A stretch of 64,000 nucleotides of DNA. It comes from Pezicula radicicola. Its lineage: Eukaryota; Ascomycota; Leotiomycetes; Helotiales; Dermateaceae. A program made the translations under genes and the position numbers. The notes below the pieces were generated by a model. It did no database searches. It was not told the DNA's origin and saw only the letters and a list, made by a program, of their open reading frames with translations. The stretch lies in contig PDUO01000027.1 of assembly GCA_003008705.1 (NCBI GenBank), positions 686,425-750,424 of the forward strand, in the 5' to 3' direction. Shown one piece after another: positions 46,329 to 57,162 of the stretch; positions within the stretch are counted from its first letter, which is position 1; each line of letters begins with the position of its first letter.

Positions 46329-46976
46329 CTAAAGCAAAGACCCAACATTATTCGGATGACCCTTCCCATCCCTCATAAGCACAGCCAAACAACGTCCACC
46401 TCCACCATTACCATCACCATGACCATCACCAACCCGCCCACTCTCAAGAACCTCCATCCCCATAAGCTTCTCATAAAAAGGAACACTCCGTTCCCAATCC
46501 CCAGTAAAACACAAACTCCTCCTCAAATACGGCATAGATTCAATAACCTCCTGAACACAACTAACCATCCACTTTCCCAATCCCTTCCCTTGATATTCCG
46601 GCCATATATACACATCCGTTAAATAAATAAACGTCGTGAAATCTGTGATGCAACGTGCGAAGCCTGCAAAATTTGAATTTGGAGAACCTTCTTGTTGTTC
46701 TTTTGCAGAACTTGAGTTCTCGGTTTTGGGTTCGAGATTATTGTTGTTGTTGTTGTTGTTGTTGTTACTGGTTTGGAAGAGGCTGAAGCAGAGGGAATTT
46801 TTTAGGGTATCGTGCATTACTTCTGTTGGTAGTGCGACTGCCCAGTACACATCTTTGCTTGCAAATGCTGAGTTGAGTTTATCGATTGGAATTTGTGATG
46901 TATCGGTTGTGATGAAATACTCGTCTTTGGACCATTTTTGATGTTTTAATCGGGATGATTCTGTCATTTTAGGCAT
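46329..46976 (-). CDS. GNAT-family N-acetyltransferase
   Basis: Minus strand, single exon, 215 aa. The acetyl-CoA binding motif A is clear: TDVYIWPEYQGKGLGKWMV, with the Q-x-x-G-x-G pattern at about residues 133-138, followed by helix alpha3 and PFYEKLMGMEVLES, the usual GNAT C-terminal strand-helix. The middle contains about ten consecutive Asn from an AAC repeat (plus strand GTT repeat near 46738-46768), probably length-variable. The substrate is unknown; related fungal proteins are small-molecule or protein acetyltransferases. The C-terminus is Gly/His-rich. A second Met three codons downstream could also start translation. Confidence 0.88.
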   Translation of the reverse strand: MPKMTESSRLKHQKWSKDEYFITTDTSQIPIDKLNSAFASKDVYWAVALPTEVMHDTLKNSLCFSLFQTSNNNNNNNNNNLEPKTENSSSAKEQQEGSPNSNFAGFARCITDFTTFIYLTDVYIWPEYQGKGLGKWMVSCVQEVIESMPYLRRSLCFTGDWERSVPFYEKLMGMEVLESGRVGDGHGDGNGGGGRCLAVLMRDGKGHPNNVGSLL

Positions 46977-48332
46977 GGAATATATTCTTCTGTTGGTGTT
47001 GTCTCAGATGTGTTGTTAAGTTGATGCAGAAATGAATGGTCTTACTCTTTTCTGCTTAGGTAGGTATTGTAAGCGATGTGAATAGCGATTGGAAGGTATT
47101 TCTGACTGGAGTTTATAAACGTGGATAGTTTGAATGAGCTTCTCTCTGGAGATGAAAGTCTGATGGCTGAATTTTCCCTTATATAGGTAAGAAGGCTACG
47201 GTACTATACGTCCGATGCGTAAACTTTGGCGAGTCACATGTGCTTCGTTTCCCGGTAGTGAATGGCATTTCGGAGTCCGAGGGAGTAGAAGCCTGTAATT
47301 TTTACTCCGTAGGGAGGAGAAGCTTATAACTTTTAGGGAGTAGAAGCCTATTTTTTTTTAGGGAGGAGAAGCCTATATTTTCTAGGGAGTAGTCCCTAAT
47401 AATATAGGCTTATATAACATTATATTCTATATCCTAATAATTTCCTAGTAAAGGGAGTAGCTATATAATATCTAGTAGGTACTATATTAAATTTCAGGTT
47501 TTGAGACTACAACCCGCTACGGCGTTCCGTATCCGAGAGTGGTGTCAATTGTAGGGCGTACTAGTGAGGCTCCACCTTCTGCTTTCGTATATTTATATTG
47601 CGACATATTACAATATATTTCGTGCATATTCTAGTATTAGTTAAGTAACATTAAGTCAAGATTTCTAATCCTCTTGGTGGCCTCTAAATCGCCTAGCAAA
47701 TTGTTACTTCATTCTATTAGAAGGATTTTACTTAAGCTTTAGTTTATAGAAGTTGGTCTACATACAGGAGTGTGGATAACAAATCCTGCGTAAATGCTTG
47801 CTGTGACAGTGAGTATCATTTTCTACTAGTACTATAGAGTCTATATAGTATGACCTTAATAGCTCTTTATTTTCTTGATTTAGCTTTTTGGTAGATTTGA
47901 TACTTATAACATTGCTTGTTAATTATTATCTTACTGGTTCTTTATCAATATTAGCGAATGTCTTGTTTACTTACGCTAATAACAGCTAGAAATTAGGTAG
48001 ACAATAGAAAGTGAAAAACAAATAGAATAGGCGAGAAGTCACTTAGTAGGGCTAAAACATTAACATACCAACAAACACCGGTTGAGTCATTCACCGCACT
48101 ATCCATAGTCAAAATGAATAGGTCCCTATTTATACCGCTCTTACAACTCCCTGCCTTACAAATAATCTTAGTTTCATCCAACTCGCACAACCTCACAAAT
48201 GCTCGGTAAAGTACGCGCCTTAGTATAATAAATTATAACTATGCCATTTCCTCGAAGTAGTATCAAACCAGTGACGATCAGGGTCCGAGAGGAGGGAGAA
48301 GATATCGCGCTAGGGATATCGATACCGAAAAG
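46977..48332. other. Intergenic region with a minisatellite and AT-rich relic
   Basis: Holds the tandem repeat at 47281-47400 and, to its right, AT-rich sequence with TATAGG words. TTTCGGAGTCCGAG before the array and TTCCGTATCCGAG after it (about 47270 and 47525) are similar and could mark a duplicated target. No supported gene. Confidence 0.4.
47281..47400 (+). repeat. Minisatellite of five 24-31-bp units
   Basis: Units begin at 47281, 47312, 47336, 47361 and 47385, each opening GGGAGTAG or GGGAGGAG, then AAGCCTAT or similar, then a T-rich end in TTTTA or TCTA. The fifth unit is partial. The unit word AGAAGCCTATA recalls the AGCCTATA words at 26940-27050 and inside the 16891 MITE. Confidence 0.65.
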
Positions 48333-49256
48333 ATGGACACAATTAGCAATACGGAGTCTCATCAAGAATCCGCTTCGCAAGAGCGGAAGCAAAACGAAAA
48401 TATCCAATGTCTCGAATGCCAAGGTGTAACAGAAGAGGCAGATACAACAGCGGACAGCGATACTGCGGCAGAAAAGGAACAGTTTCTATATCAAGACCCC
48501 TATTCCCTTACCAAAGAATCATATCGGGGTATGATCGAATTAAGGGAATACCGTGTCTATATATCCAGGATTGGCTCGAATCCACATCAGCCAACGCCCG
48601 AAGAGAGAGCACGAATACAAAATGACGTGGCAAGACACCAAGATGATCCTGGTACTGAGGAGAAGGCTGAGAAATTTGTGATATCATTGTGGGGTTCATA
48701 CAGAGTTAAAGAGCCATGCCATGGATTTCGGGCCAACTCCAGGGCTTTCTGTATTGCTCTGGACATTAAGATAGCAGAAAGTCTGGGGACTACTAGTTAT
48801 ATTAGTTGACTAAACTGTCATCTTGGAGGCTAGACGATATCATTGCTGCAGGGATGCCAGAGAAGTATCACATAAGAGTCCTAAATATTCTTTGGACAGA
48901 CCGGAGTACAAACCATGAGCGTTAGTAGACGTATCAGCGAGAGTTAGCTGTTAATCGTATGACAACTTGGTTTCTCCTTATGTACACCGAAGAATGGCTT
49001 CAGTGTTATCTTTATGACCTATTCAGATGGATGTTTAGAATGGAACTTGAAGATCCACGCGATATTGATCCTAGCCTTTTGCCTATACTTCCTGGGCATT
49101 ACAAACGGGACAATACTTAGAAGTAGCTAAAACCTCTGAAATTAAGATTGAAAAACTAAGATACTTTCGAACTCTGGAAAATATTCAAGGATTTAGTCCT
49201 GAGGGAAGAATAGATTACTTTTTACGTATGCTCTTTACGGGCTGTACTATTTTATA
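48333..49256 (+). pseudogene. Frameshifted gene of unknown family
   Basis: The first part (158 codons to a TGA at 48807) looks like a protein: ECQGVTEEADTTADSDTAAE, then QPTPEERARIQNDVARHQDD. Coding-like sequence continues in a different frame from 48806 (LTKLSSWRLDDIIAAGMPEK, then MYTEEWLQCYLYDLFRWMF), with stop codons near 48920. In a third frame it runs to 49256 (SEIKIEKLRYFRTLENIQG). Three frames in turn without good splice sites indicate a dead gene. No domain recognised. Confidence 0.45.
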
Positions 49257-49325
49257 AGTTTAGACATCGCCTTATCTCGGAGGCTATATGCTCAGAACAC
49301 TATGACCTTGTAGCATAATATTGAT

Positions 49326-51937
49326 TTAATGTAGTACAATGCTACCTTTACCAACCTTAGAATTCTCATACTCTCGAACAATTTCTCCCTCCATGATTCC
49401 ATGCACATATGTCTCTCCTACGATCTCGAAGCCTCCCAAATGTGTTTCACGCAAAATGAACGGCACTTCAGAACCAAAGAGAACTCCTACCCTGTCCCCC
49501 TTTATAGTTTCCCTTGGGGCCAATCCTATGTAACCCTTGCTTGTGACGATTAGTCTCCTTCCAAGTGCATACTTTTCAAATCCAGGTTCAAGAGTATTTC
49601 TTGGAACCATAGATACCATATCACCCAGCTTCTCCTCACAGTACTTCCTTTGAATTTCTTCGAGCTCGTCCAAACCAAAGAGTTCTAAATTTCGCAGACC
49701 TGTGCTCGCATTGATATTCTTCACTTTAAACTTCTCATCCAGCTTCCTGTCATCCCAGAATGGATCTGGGACCACCGTGGGTAAAGTGAAAGGACGATGA
49801 TAGAGATCTAACGGTTGCTGTTGCCACAATTCACCACCTCCTTAAAAGCGGTGCTATATGATTGTCGATCTTCTTCCGTCCACTCCAGTGGTTGGAGGTT
49901 CTTTGACATATTAAGACCAGGCATTTCTATCTCTATACTTACGCCATCCTTGAGCCCGAACTTGGTGTAGTCTTCGGGTTCTGGGAATATAACCGATACA
50001 GTTTGGGCTGACTCTAATCGACCACTACTAACCACCGTTACTGGAGGGTCTCTCGGCTTCCAGCCCTTGGGAATTTCCGGGAGCCAGTCTTGGAATGGGA
50101 TGTTGGCTTTTATATCGGTCATTTGACCGAACTCGTCGGTTAGAGTGGTCTGGCCAGCGAGTAGAGTGAGCCAAAACGCTTCTGTCCTTGCTTCAATAGT
50201 AAGATATGGATTAGGTCCTGTGTAGGTCCCGAGTGCAAGCTGCTTAGCCTGCCCAATGGCCACCATAAATCTGGTAGAATTCTCCCAGCTCTTCTCGAGG
50301 TCATCGACAAAAGGTTCTTGCAACAATTCGACGGTATCCCATAGGATGCCCTCAACTATCAAAGTATCGGAAGCCTTTTGTATTTCCATGATGGACTTGG
50401 TGTTTCCTGAAGCCCGATATCCTCTGGCTGATGGGATTGTAGAAGCCACGATATTGGCCTCTGTTCTGGCTTGAGTGATCCTCTCTCCCTTTTGAATCAA
50501 GTGAAGCTCTTGCTCCGTTGCATTCTCTTCACTCACCCATCCTTTTGTTGTAGTCTTCTTTTTCATTAAATCCCCTGAATCGTCCTGTTGCGACACCCAA
50601 ATAAGCTTTTTTCCATCTATCAAAGCTTGCAAAGCTTTCAAATCTGTTTCCGATAACACGTCCGAAAATTCTTTCGGAATAGTATTTATTGTGACTTGAG
50701 GTTTGCTGCGAGGAAGAGTTGCCCCCGTACTAACACCGGACACTTTGTAACCAGGTCTGGGATCAGGATTTTCTTCTGAAGCATCCTCGATTGTTGTTGG
50801 ATTCATCCACCATGGCTCCATCTTACTTCTCACCAGCTTGTTGCTAGGTAAAGGCGTCGTTGTACTGCAAATTATCCAGTCTGGAACCCAGGATGGTAGC
50901 TTAATGATTCCTCTACCATGGCATTGACGTAAAACCTCAATGTCTACACCTCGAAACCCAAGCAAAGCAAAGTCTTTGTAAATGTCCCTTACCGATGCTG
51001 TATAACTGACAGCAACTTTACCGAAGGGCCTTTGGTTCTCCCCAAAAACCATACCCAGTACGGCGAAGATCTTGTCTCTCGGATCTGTAGACTGAAACTT
51101 TCGATGTTCAGCCACAAGTTCAAAAACTTGCTTCTCATCGGCTACACGTTCCAAGACTTCTCTAGGTTGGTAACGAATGGACTCAAGGTTGAGGATATTA
51201 GAAATCCCAGGGTATTGTTGCCGTTGATCAGCCTGATGAGCTTGCATTCTTGCTGCAGCCACAACAAATGTAATCCACAAATGCTCGGCAAAGCCACATC
51301 TAACTCTGATATCACCTAATTTCCTACCCGCACCACCCCAATGGACTTCTTGAACTATCCAAATACGGAACCACCAGTTCCTATTGAATAGTTTCTCAAG
51401 TGCCGTCAAAACGTTAGGAGCAAGGACTGGCATCTTTTTAAACGGTGAACGTGTTCCTAGATCCCACACCGTGTCCATCGCAAGTTCGCTCTCATCTTCA
51501 GCCTTGCCTAACCATATAGTGAGCCTAGATGCAAAGCTATAAATCATATTCATCATTTTGACTTGCGACTCTTTCTCGTCGTTGTTACCCTGATCAATGC
51601 ATACTGCATCAACCCAAAGGACGACAGGCTCGCCAGTCTCTCGTCGATGTCGAAGGAAAGATTCAAGGTTCGGCGTTACGAGGCGACGTACGCCATCGAG
51701 CATCAACGGTACTGTTTCCACTCCACCATCCCAGGTGTATGAAAGTGCTTCGAATTTAGACATGGACGGCCACATATTGACAACTTGTAGATGACATTGT
51801 AAATCAGCAGACCAAGAAGAAGCCGGGTCTAGCGTGAGAAGTCGGATTTGAAAATTGAAGCGGTTCAAGGGCTGGTATTGGTACTTATCATTTTCACCCG
51901 AATTGAGAGAATCCCGGATAAGTGCTGTTGCTTCCAT
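49326..51937 (-). pseudogene. HET-domain (heterokaryon incompatibility) gene with C-terminal frameshift
   Basis: Minus strand. The main frame (51937-49808, 709 aa) carries a HET domain at about residues 60-205: FEALSYTWDGG, then LWVDAVCIDQGNNDEKESQV, then MNMIYSFASRLTIWLG. Its own end is a short random tail. The family's usual C-terminal module is present but in another frame, 49829-49326: GRRLIVTSKGYIGLAPRET, then GDRVGVLFGSEVPFIL and VGETYVHGIMEGE. The two frames overlap by 22 nt with no plausible intron, so a 1- or 2-nt indel separates them. HET proteins trigger cell death after fusion with non-self. Either the gene is inactivated, it makes a truncated protein, or the sequence has an error here. 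Confidence 0.8.
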
Positions 51938-53810
51938 ATTCAGATACGTTAGATTTTTGTTGATAGTTTGAACTTACATCCAAAACAAAAAGGACTTCAA
52001 ATTTGTTGCGACACGCGGTTTACTCGAGAAGATGTTATTGCTGACTGCGCACACAATCTGGTTGCCTTGCTTGGTAACGTGGCTTGCAACCAAGCCAGTG
52101 ATTGAACACAGCCTCGTATGTTCTGTTCACTTCTTATTAATTTTTACTGTAGTTCCTATCTACATTTTGTAGGCTGATAGTATTTACACCGATCTCTACC
52201 TAAGACTTCCGATATATAAGACTACGACTAACAAACCACGTTGTAAGTATAGTGGTATTCCCGAATTGTGGCCAGCAATTTTGGCATGTACGGCACTCTT
52301 TTCGTGTGCAAGACCTCTCTTTTTAAGTCTATAAGACACTATTTATTGATAATAAATCAACTACTTGTTTAAAAATCTTATTATATAAGTACCGGTGAAG
52401 CAATTTATTACTTATCTAGTTATATTTCTTGTCCTAAAATATCCAAGAAAAATTCCTAAAACTAAAATATTTTAATTTCAAGGATGAATGTGTTGTATAC
52501 AAAAAGTGTGCTATATAGGCTAAAGTTGAAGGACACATTTCGGGAATACCATAATATCGACATCCTAAGTCCGAAAGCCAAAGATAGCTTGCTCTGCATC
52601 ACGCTCAGCCCGCGTTGTGTTATCACAAAACCCTAATAGAACGTTCAGCCCACCAACGTGCAAGATCCTATCCTTTACATTATCCTCCGAAGGAAAGCGT
52701 CACCTTTGCAGCCATTTGAATCCTAAGAGATGCTCCCTAAAGCTACTTCCCACAAAGTGACGTCAATCGTGTCTTTGTGGGCCGTTAGACATCAAAGGTG
52801 GCAAATATTTATATCGGGTATCCTATGGTCTAACTTTGCTAGTAAGACCGCATAAGAAGTACCCTACAACTCGTAATCTTCTCACTCTCTCTTATCCTCG
52901 CTCAAGCAGGGAGCACGGTAGCTTAATTTCTCAGAGGCACACATTTATGAAAAATCCTCTCATGACACGGTAGAAACATCATTAGCAGTACTTAGAAAAT
53001 CAAGCATAGCCTAATAGTTCATATATTCCACAACACACTAACCATACCTGGTAACCGAGAGGTCTAAGTAGTCTCTAGTGCAATGACTTAAGTGTTTACA
53101 TCGTAATTTTTGACATTTAGCATTTTATATTGCCACACATGTCGCTCTCCTTCCACTAATGAAGTTAAAGAATTGTGATTAATTAATTTGGATGCACTCA
53201 TTAGTTTGCCCAATTCAATCGTTTAAGTACCTCGCTAATTGGTTTAAGTGACGCGAAAAGAATGTCGAGAAAAGACACTTCAGAATGGAGTGGGCGTACA
53301 GACACAGAGAAGTGGCTTTTCATGAGGTTGTCTTTGGAAGTGAGGTTTTATTCAGTATTAAATTGAACTAGGTAATTGTATCAATAAGTTAGTTTACAGA
53401 AAAAGTAAGTCGCTTATCTCACGAAACGGTTTATAAGAGATTATTTTGATTTGAGTAACTTAGTTAACTTGGGTAACTCACTTATCCTAATCAAAATGAT
53501 CTTCGCTGTGATGAGTATCTGCGCCACATTTAATAGTGTATCCCGTGATATGTTTTTGCACAGCCACCTCACAACTCCCACCAAAGCTCTGCGCCATCGG
53601 CTGAACATCTTCTGTTTTCTTTCACATAACACGACTGCGTAAGTTGTTGGCAACTTAATCCAGACAGCCTTAGTCATAAAGCTACGTAAATAGATGCTAA
53701 TTTTTTTATTTGTGGCTTTCAAAAATCAATTATCGCGATGGAGAAGGACATAGATGTTGCAGTTGGTGCCTATTTCAACCTTATCTACCTACTCCTTTCG
53801 GTTTGCTCGC
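51938..53810. other. AT-rich intergenic region with a MITE candidate and dispersed motif
   Basis: Contains the inverted-repeat element at 52253-52551. The dispersed motif array at 53205-53485 includes TTTGAGTAACTTAGTTAAC and GGGTAACTCACTTATCC. The rest has no coding signal. Confidence 0.4.
52253..52551. mobile_element. MITE candidate, about 299 bp
   Basis: The left end reads TGGTATTCCCGAATTGTGGCC. The right end, on the opposite strand, reads TGGTATTCCCGAAATGTGTCC. These form imperfect terminal inverted repeats of about 21 bp with three mismatches. TA follows the right end, and a TA lies two bases before the left end. There is no coding capacity, and the interior is AT-rich. Confidence 0.55.
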
Positions 53811-55358
53811 ATGTCTAACTTCTCTTATGGCCAGAGTCACGACTCCACAGACAGATCAAACCAAGACACAGCTCTATCTTTCATCAATGTCTCTGGAAAC
53901 CCTCGGGAAATCGACCCAGCAATCCGGAAGACTGTCAGAAGTCATGTGATGCAACGTTATCGAAAGCATAGACATGACCAAAGGCGAGAGAAACAAGTCC
54001 AATTTCACCCTCGGGCTCTTCTGAGTGGAAATTCTGACCCTTTCAATGTTTTGCCCGTACCTTCATCGAAAAGAGTGCTTTTACTTCTATACCATAGTAC
54101 GTACCTAGTTAATTGTGCCACTGAAATTTGAACATGTGATATTCTAAATGAATATTGATAGATACTCGAAATAACATACGCACATCGGTCCACGCAGATC
54201 CGTCCGGTAGCTATCGTTCTTATAATATAGAAGATGCGGCATGGCTGTACATGACAATTTCATTTGCTGCAGCTTATATTCAACGCCAGAGAGGACAAGA
54301 TGATTTCGAAAGCACACGCTACCTTTCGCTGTCTCTGAGATCTGTCCATGAAAACTTAGCCGACCCTTTGAAACAAGCCAGCGATTCCACCATTGCTACT
54401 GTTTCTTGCCTTGCTAATATGGAGGTCAGCAATTTTGTCTTGCTGCACTGAGTGTTTGGAGATCTAATTTGTACACAGAATTTGAATGGCTCAAGTGAAA
54501 ATGGTAGAGTCCATTTAAATGGACTGTATCGTATGGTCCAGTTGAGAGGAGGAGTTGAATATCTGGGTATGAGAGGCATACTGAAGAGAATGGTACTATG
54601 GTATGTTTATCTCCTGACCGCTATTGGGCTCATCTCACCAACGCAGGGCGGATCTCCTTGGTGCTATAAGAGCCCGAACCGTGCCTCGATTTCCAGAGGT
54701 GCATTTCATAAACATGCAACCACTATGGCGATTTTCAACCCCTGGATATTTCTCAGCGTATGAACTCCCCCTTGGGAGTAAGCTCACAGCCACCTGCATA
54801 GTACTTGGTCATGCCGACTTTCTTGAAATACTAGGAAGACTTCACGAACTATCAACCTTCCTCAACCTCAACCAACCTGATCACGATGACTTGCCTCCGG
54901 AAGCAGCGTATCCCGACAGAGTCTACAGTGTTGAGCACTTCATAGTAACTCACATCGCCAATTCTACCGGATCAAATGACGGTTTAATATTCGAAGTTCT
55001 CTTGCATGCTTCACTTCTCTTCATCTATACCAACCTCCGTCAGACTCCTGTAGGTGGACAAATGCGGAAAATACTACTTAGTCGATTGAGAGAGGTGCTC
55101 GAACAAGCCAATTATTGGTTATTAGCTGAGACATATCCTGTAGAGCTTCTTTGGGCTTATATCCTTGGTGCGCACGCTGCTGAAGAAGACGAAGATCTCT
55201 TCTGGTTTTCGAGTAACATCAAGACGATTTGCTCGAGAGAAGATAAACTGTATACTTTGGATGATATATGGAGCTTTTGCCGAGCCATGCCAGTGCTTGA
55301 AAAATCATGTATGATGCGCTGCAGTCAGCGGTCAATGTCTGGATTCAATGGCACTTAG
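53811..55358 (+). CDS. Fungal_trans_2-type regulatory protein without zinc cluster
   Basis: Four exons, 53811-54096, 54162-54424, 54479-54600, 54647-55358, give 460 aa; introns are 46-65 nt. The N-terminus SFINVSGNPREIDPAIRKTV, then RSHVMQRYRKHRHDQRREK, is the characteristic opening of ascomycete proteins that carry the fungal-specific transcription factor domain family 2 (PF11951-like) without a DNA-binding cluster. Later landmarks are LNGLYRMVQLRGGVEYLG and the helical C-terminus. No Cys6 cluster is present at any possible start. An in-frame ATG at 53754 would add 19 residues. It may act as a co-regulator or a divergent transcription factor, inferred from family only. All exon junctions keep frame, so the gene looks intact. 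Confidence 0.8.
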
Positions 55359-55685
55359 GCTACTTACATCAATGAAGTTGCCCTAATGTTGTTGAATTCT
55401 AGGCTTCAGATTTGATATAGACAGGTTCTCGGAGAGCAACTGAGTTTGAGGTAAGGCGAGCGTAAGCAAAAGCGGCCAAGCCGAGTAGGTAACCGAGTTA
55501 GAACGTGGCGCGTGAAGTTTCGTAGACGACGACGGCTACATTACAACTACAGGCATTTATAACACAAAGCAATGGCATAAAAAGGCAGCCTGGTCTTAGG
55601 CAGCAGCTTAAGAAGTAATTGAAGAGAGCTTCGAAATCCAGGCTTGACCTCGTCAGAACTAAATCCAACATAAGAACAAGCGAAT
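55359..55685. other. Short intergenic region
   Basis: 327 bp between the stop of the regulator and the ATG of the APH-like pseudogene. No feature seen. Confidence 0.4.
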
Positions 55686-56859
55686 ATGGCCACGCGGAAG
55701 ACCTCAGACGAGATTAAATTAGAACTATTCGAATGGCTCAAAGGAACGCGATATGTATCAACCTCGCTTGAGCCTTTATTAGGAGGTTCGGCGAACTTCA
55801 TCTACTGAGCGCATCTATCCAAGCTTCTCGAAGACGGCACAACAGACGTTCTCAGTAAACACGGCGAAGGTTATATGGCCATCCATCCTGCCAATACGCT
55901 GACCACAGACCGTTGCGTATGAAATTGACCTTGCCTTATGCATCTCCTTTTGCTAACAATTTCGAAGCGGATCGAAGAGGAGTGCTTAAGTGCACTTGGC
56001 CCATTCCGCATTAATCCAGATGAAGCGAATCCCTTCAAATATGTCGTTAGGACACCTAAGTGCTACCTTTACGATGACGCAACCCATACGAAAATCCTGG
56101 AATACCTCCCCAATGGAATTAACCTGAAGGCGTACACACTCAAAAACTTTCTATCGCCAACACCGGAGTCTCTGCGGCCGCAATTTCATCAACTAGGAAA
56201 GGCGTTGGCTCAGTGGATAACGGGATTCCATCACAAGACTGAAAAGGAAGTAAAAGATTGTATCATAGAAAGGAAGGATGAACCCGAACCAAAGTTATAT
56301 ACTGAGATAAAAAGCAACAAAGAGATGCAGGCACTAAAGAATTTCATCAACTACAATTGGTTACTTCTGGACTGGAAAGTAAGTGCCTGTGTTACTTTCA
56401 CCCTTAATTTGTGGAACGACTACTGAATATTTATAAAGCATCCTACTCCCGAATATCCCTATTCAAGAAGGCGTAGAGGTATCCATATTCATCATTGACT
56501 GGGAGAATGCTCAACTCGGCGTGAAAAGCCTAGATCATGGATAGATGATCGGGGAAATGTACGAGCTATGGCTATACAAGAAAATCGATGCTGGATTGTG
56601 GATGGTACAAGGATATGCTGAGGGATTAGGGGAACAGTCCGATACTTTCATGTGGCGGACTGCTATTCAGATTGGTATCCATATCTTAAGCTTTGATACG
56701 GCAACTTCAGGTTGGGGGACGTCTGGCCAGGTTGAGGATGTCGCGAGGCTGGGGAGGGATATCATTGTGAATGCTTGGCGAAGAAATTATAACTGGTTTG
56801 AAAAGAGCGAGCTTTCTTGCTTGTTTACTCAGGTCTCGTGGGATGATGATAACTGGTGA
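55686..56859 (+). pseudogene. APH/choline-kinase-like phosphotransferase pseudogene with two nonsense codons
   Basis: Exon-like segments 55686-55916, 55968-56378 and from about 56439 to 56859 read as a fungal aminoglycoside-phosphotransferase-like kinase. The N-lobe has EPLLGGSANFIY then KHGEGYMAIHP; the catalytic part has SIFIIDWENAQLGVKSLD, with the D of the metal-binding IDWE motif, then MIGEMYELWLYKKIDAGLW. The reading is broken by TGA at 55806 and TAG at 56542; each could arise from Arg CGA and Gln CAG by one C-to-T change. The third segment also needs a one-base shift relative to the second. Introns at 55917-55967 (CTAAC branch) and about 56379-56438 still look functional, so decay is probably recent. 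Confidence 0.75.
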
Positions 56860-57162
56860 ATGACTGCAGATATGGATTCTTGAGTTGCAGACTAGTTTTT
56901 GAAAAACGTTTTGGCAAGAAGATTACCGTAAGAATTGGTTTATAAGGGATCATTTTGAATAGTCATTTATTCGGACATAAGAGATGGATTTGAACAACTC
57001 AGTTGAATTGGTACTCAGCAATCTTGGGATTTCCTATGACCATTAGACTTTTATGAATCGTCAATAGAAATAAACACTACCTACCTACGTACTTATCAGC
57101 ATTATTTTCAACCCGGTATAGCAACCTATAAATTAAATCCACAACCACTACGTAATTTCAAT
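56860..57162. other. Convergent intergenic region
   Basis: Short AT-rich spacer with a trace of the dispersed motif at about 56990-57010 (GAACAACTCAGTTGAATTGG). No gene. Confidence 0.4.
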
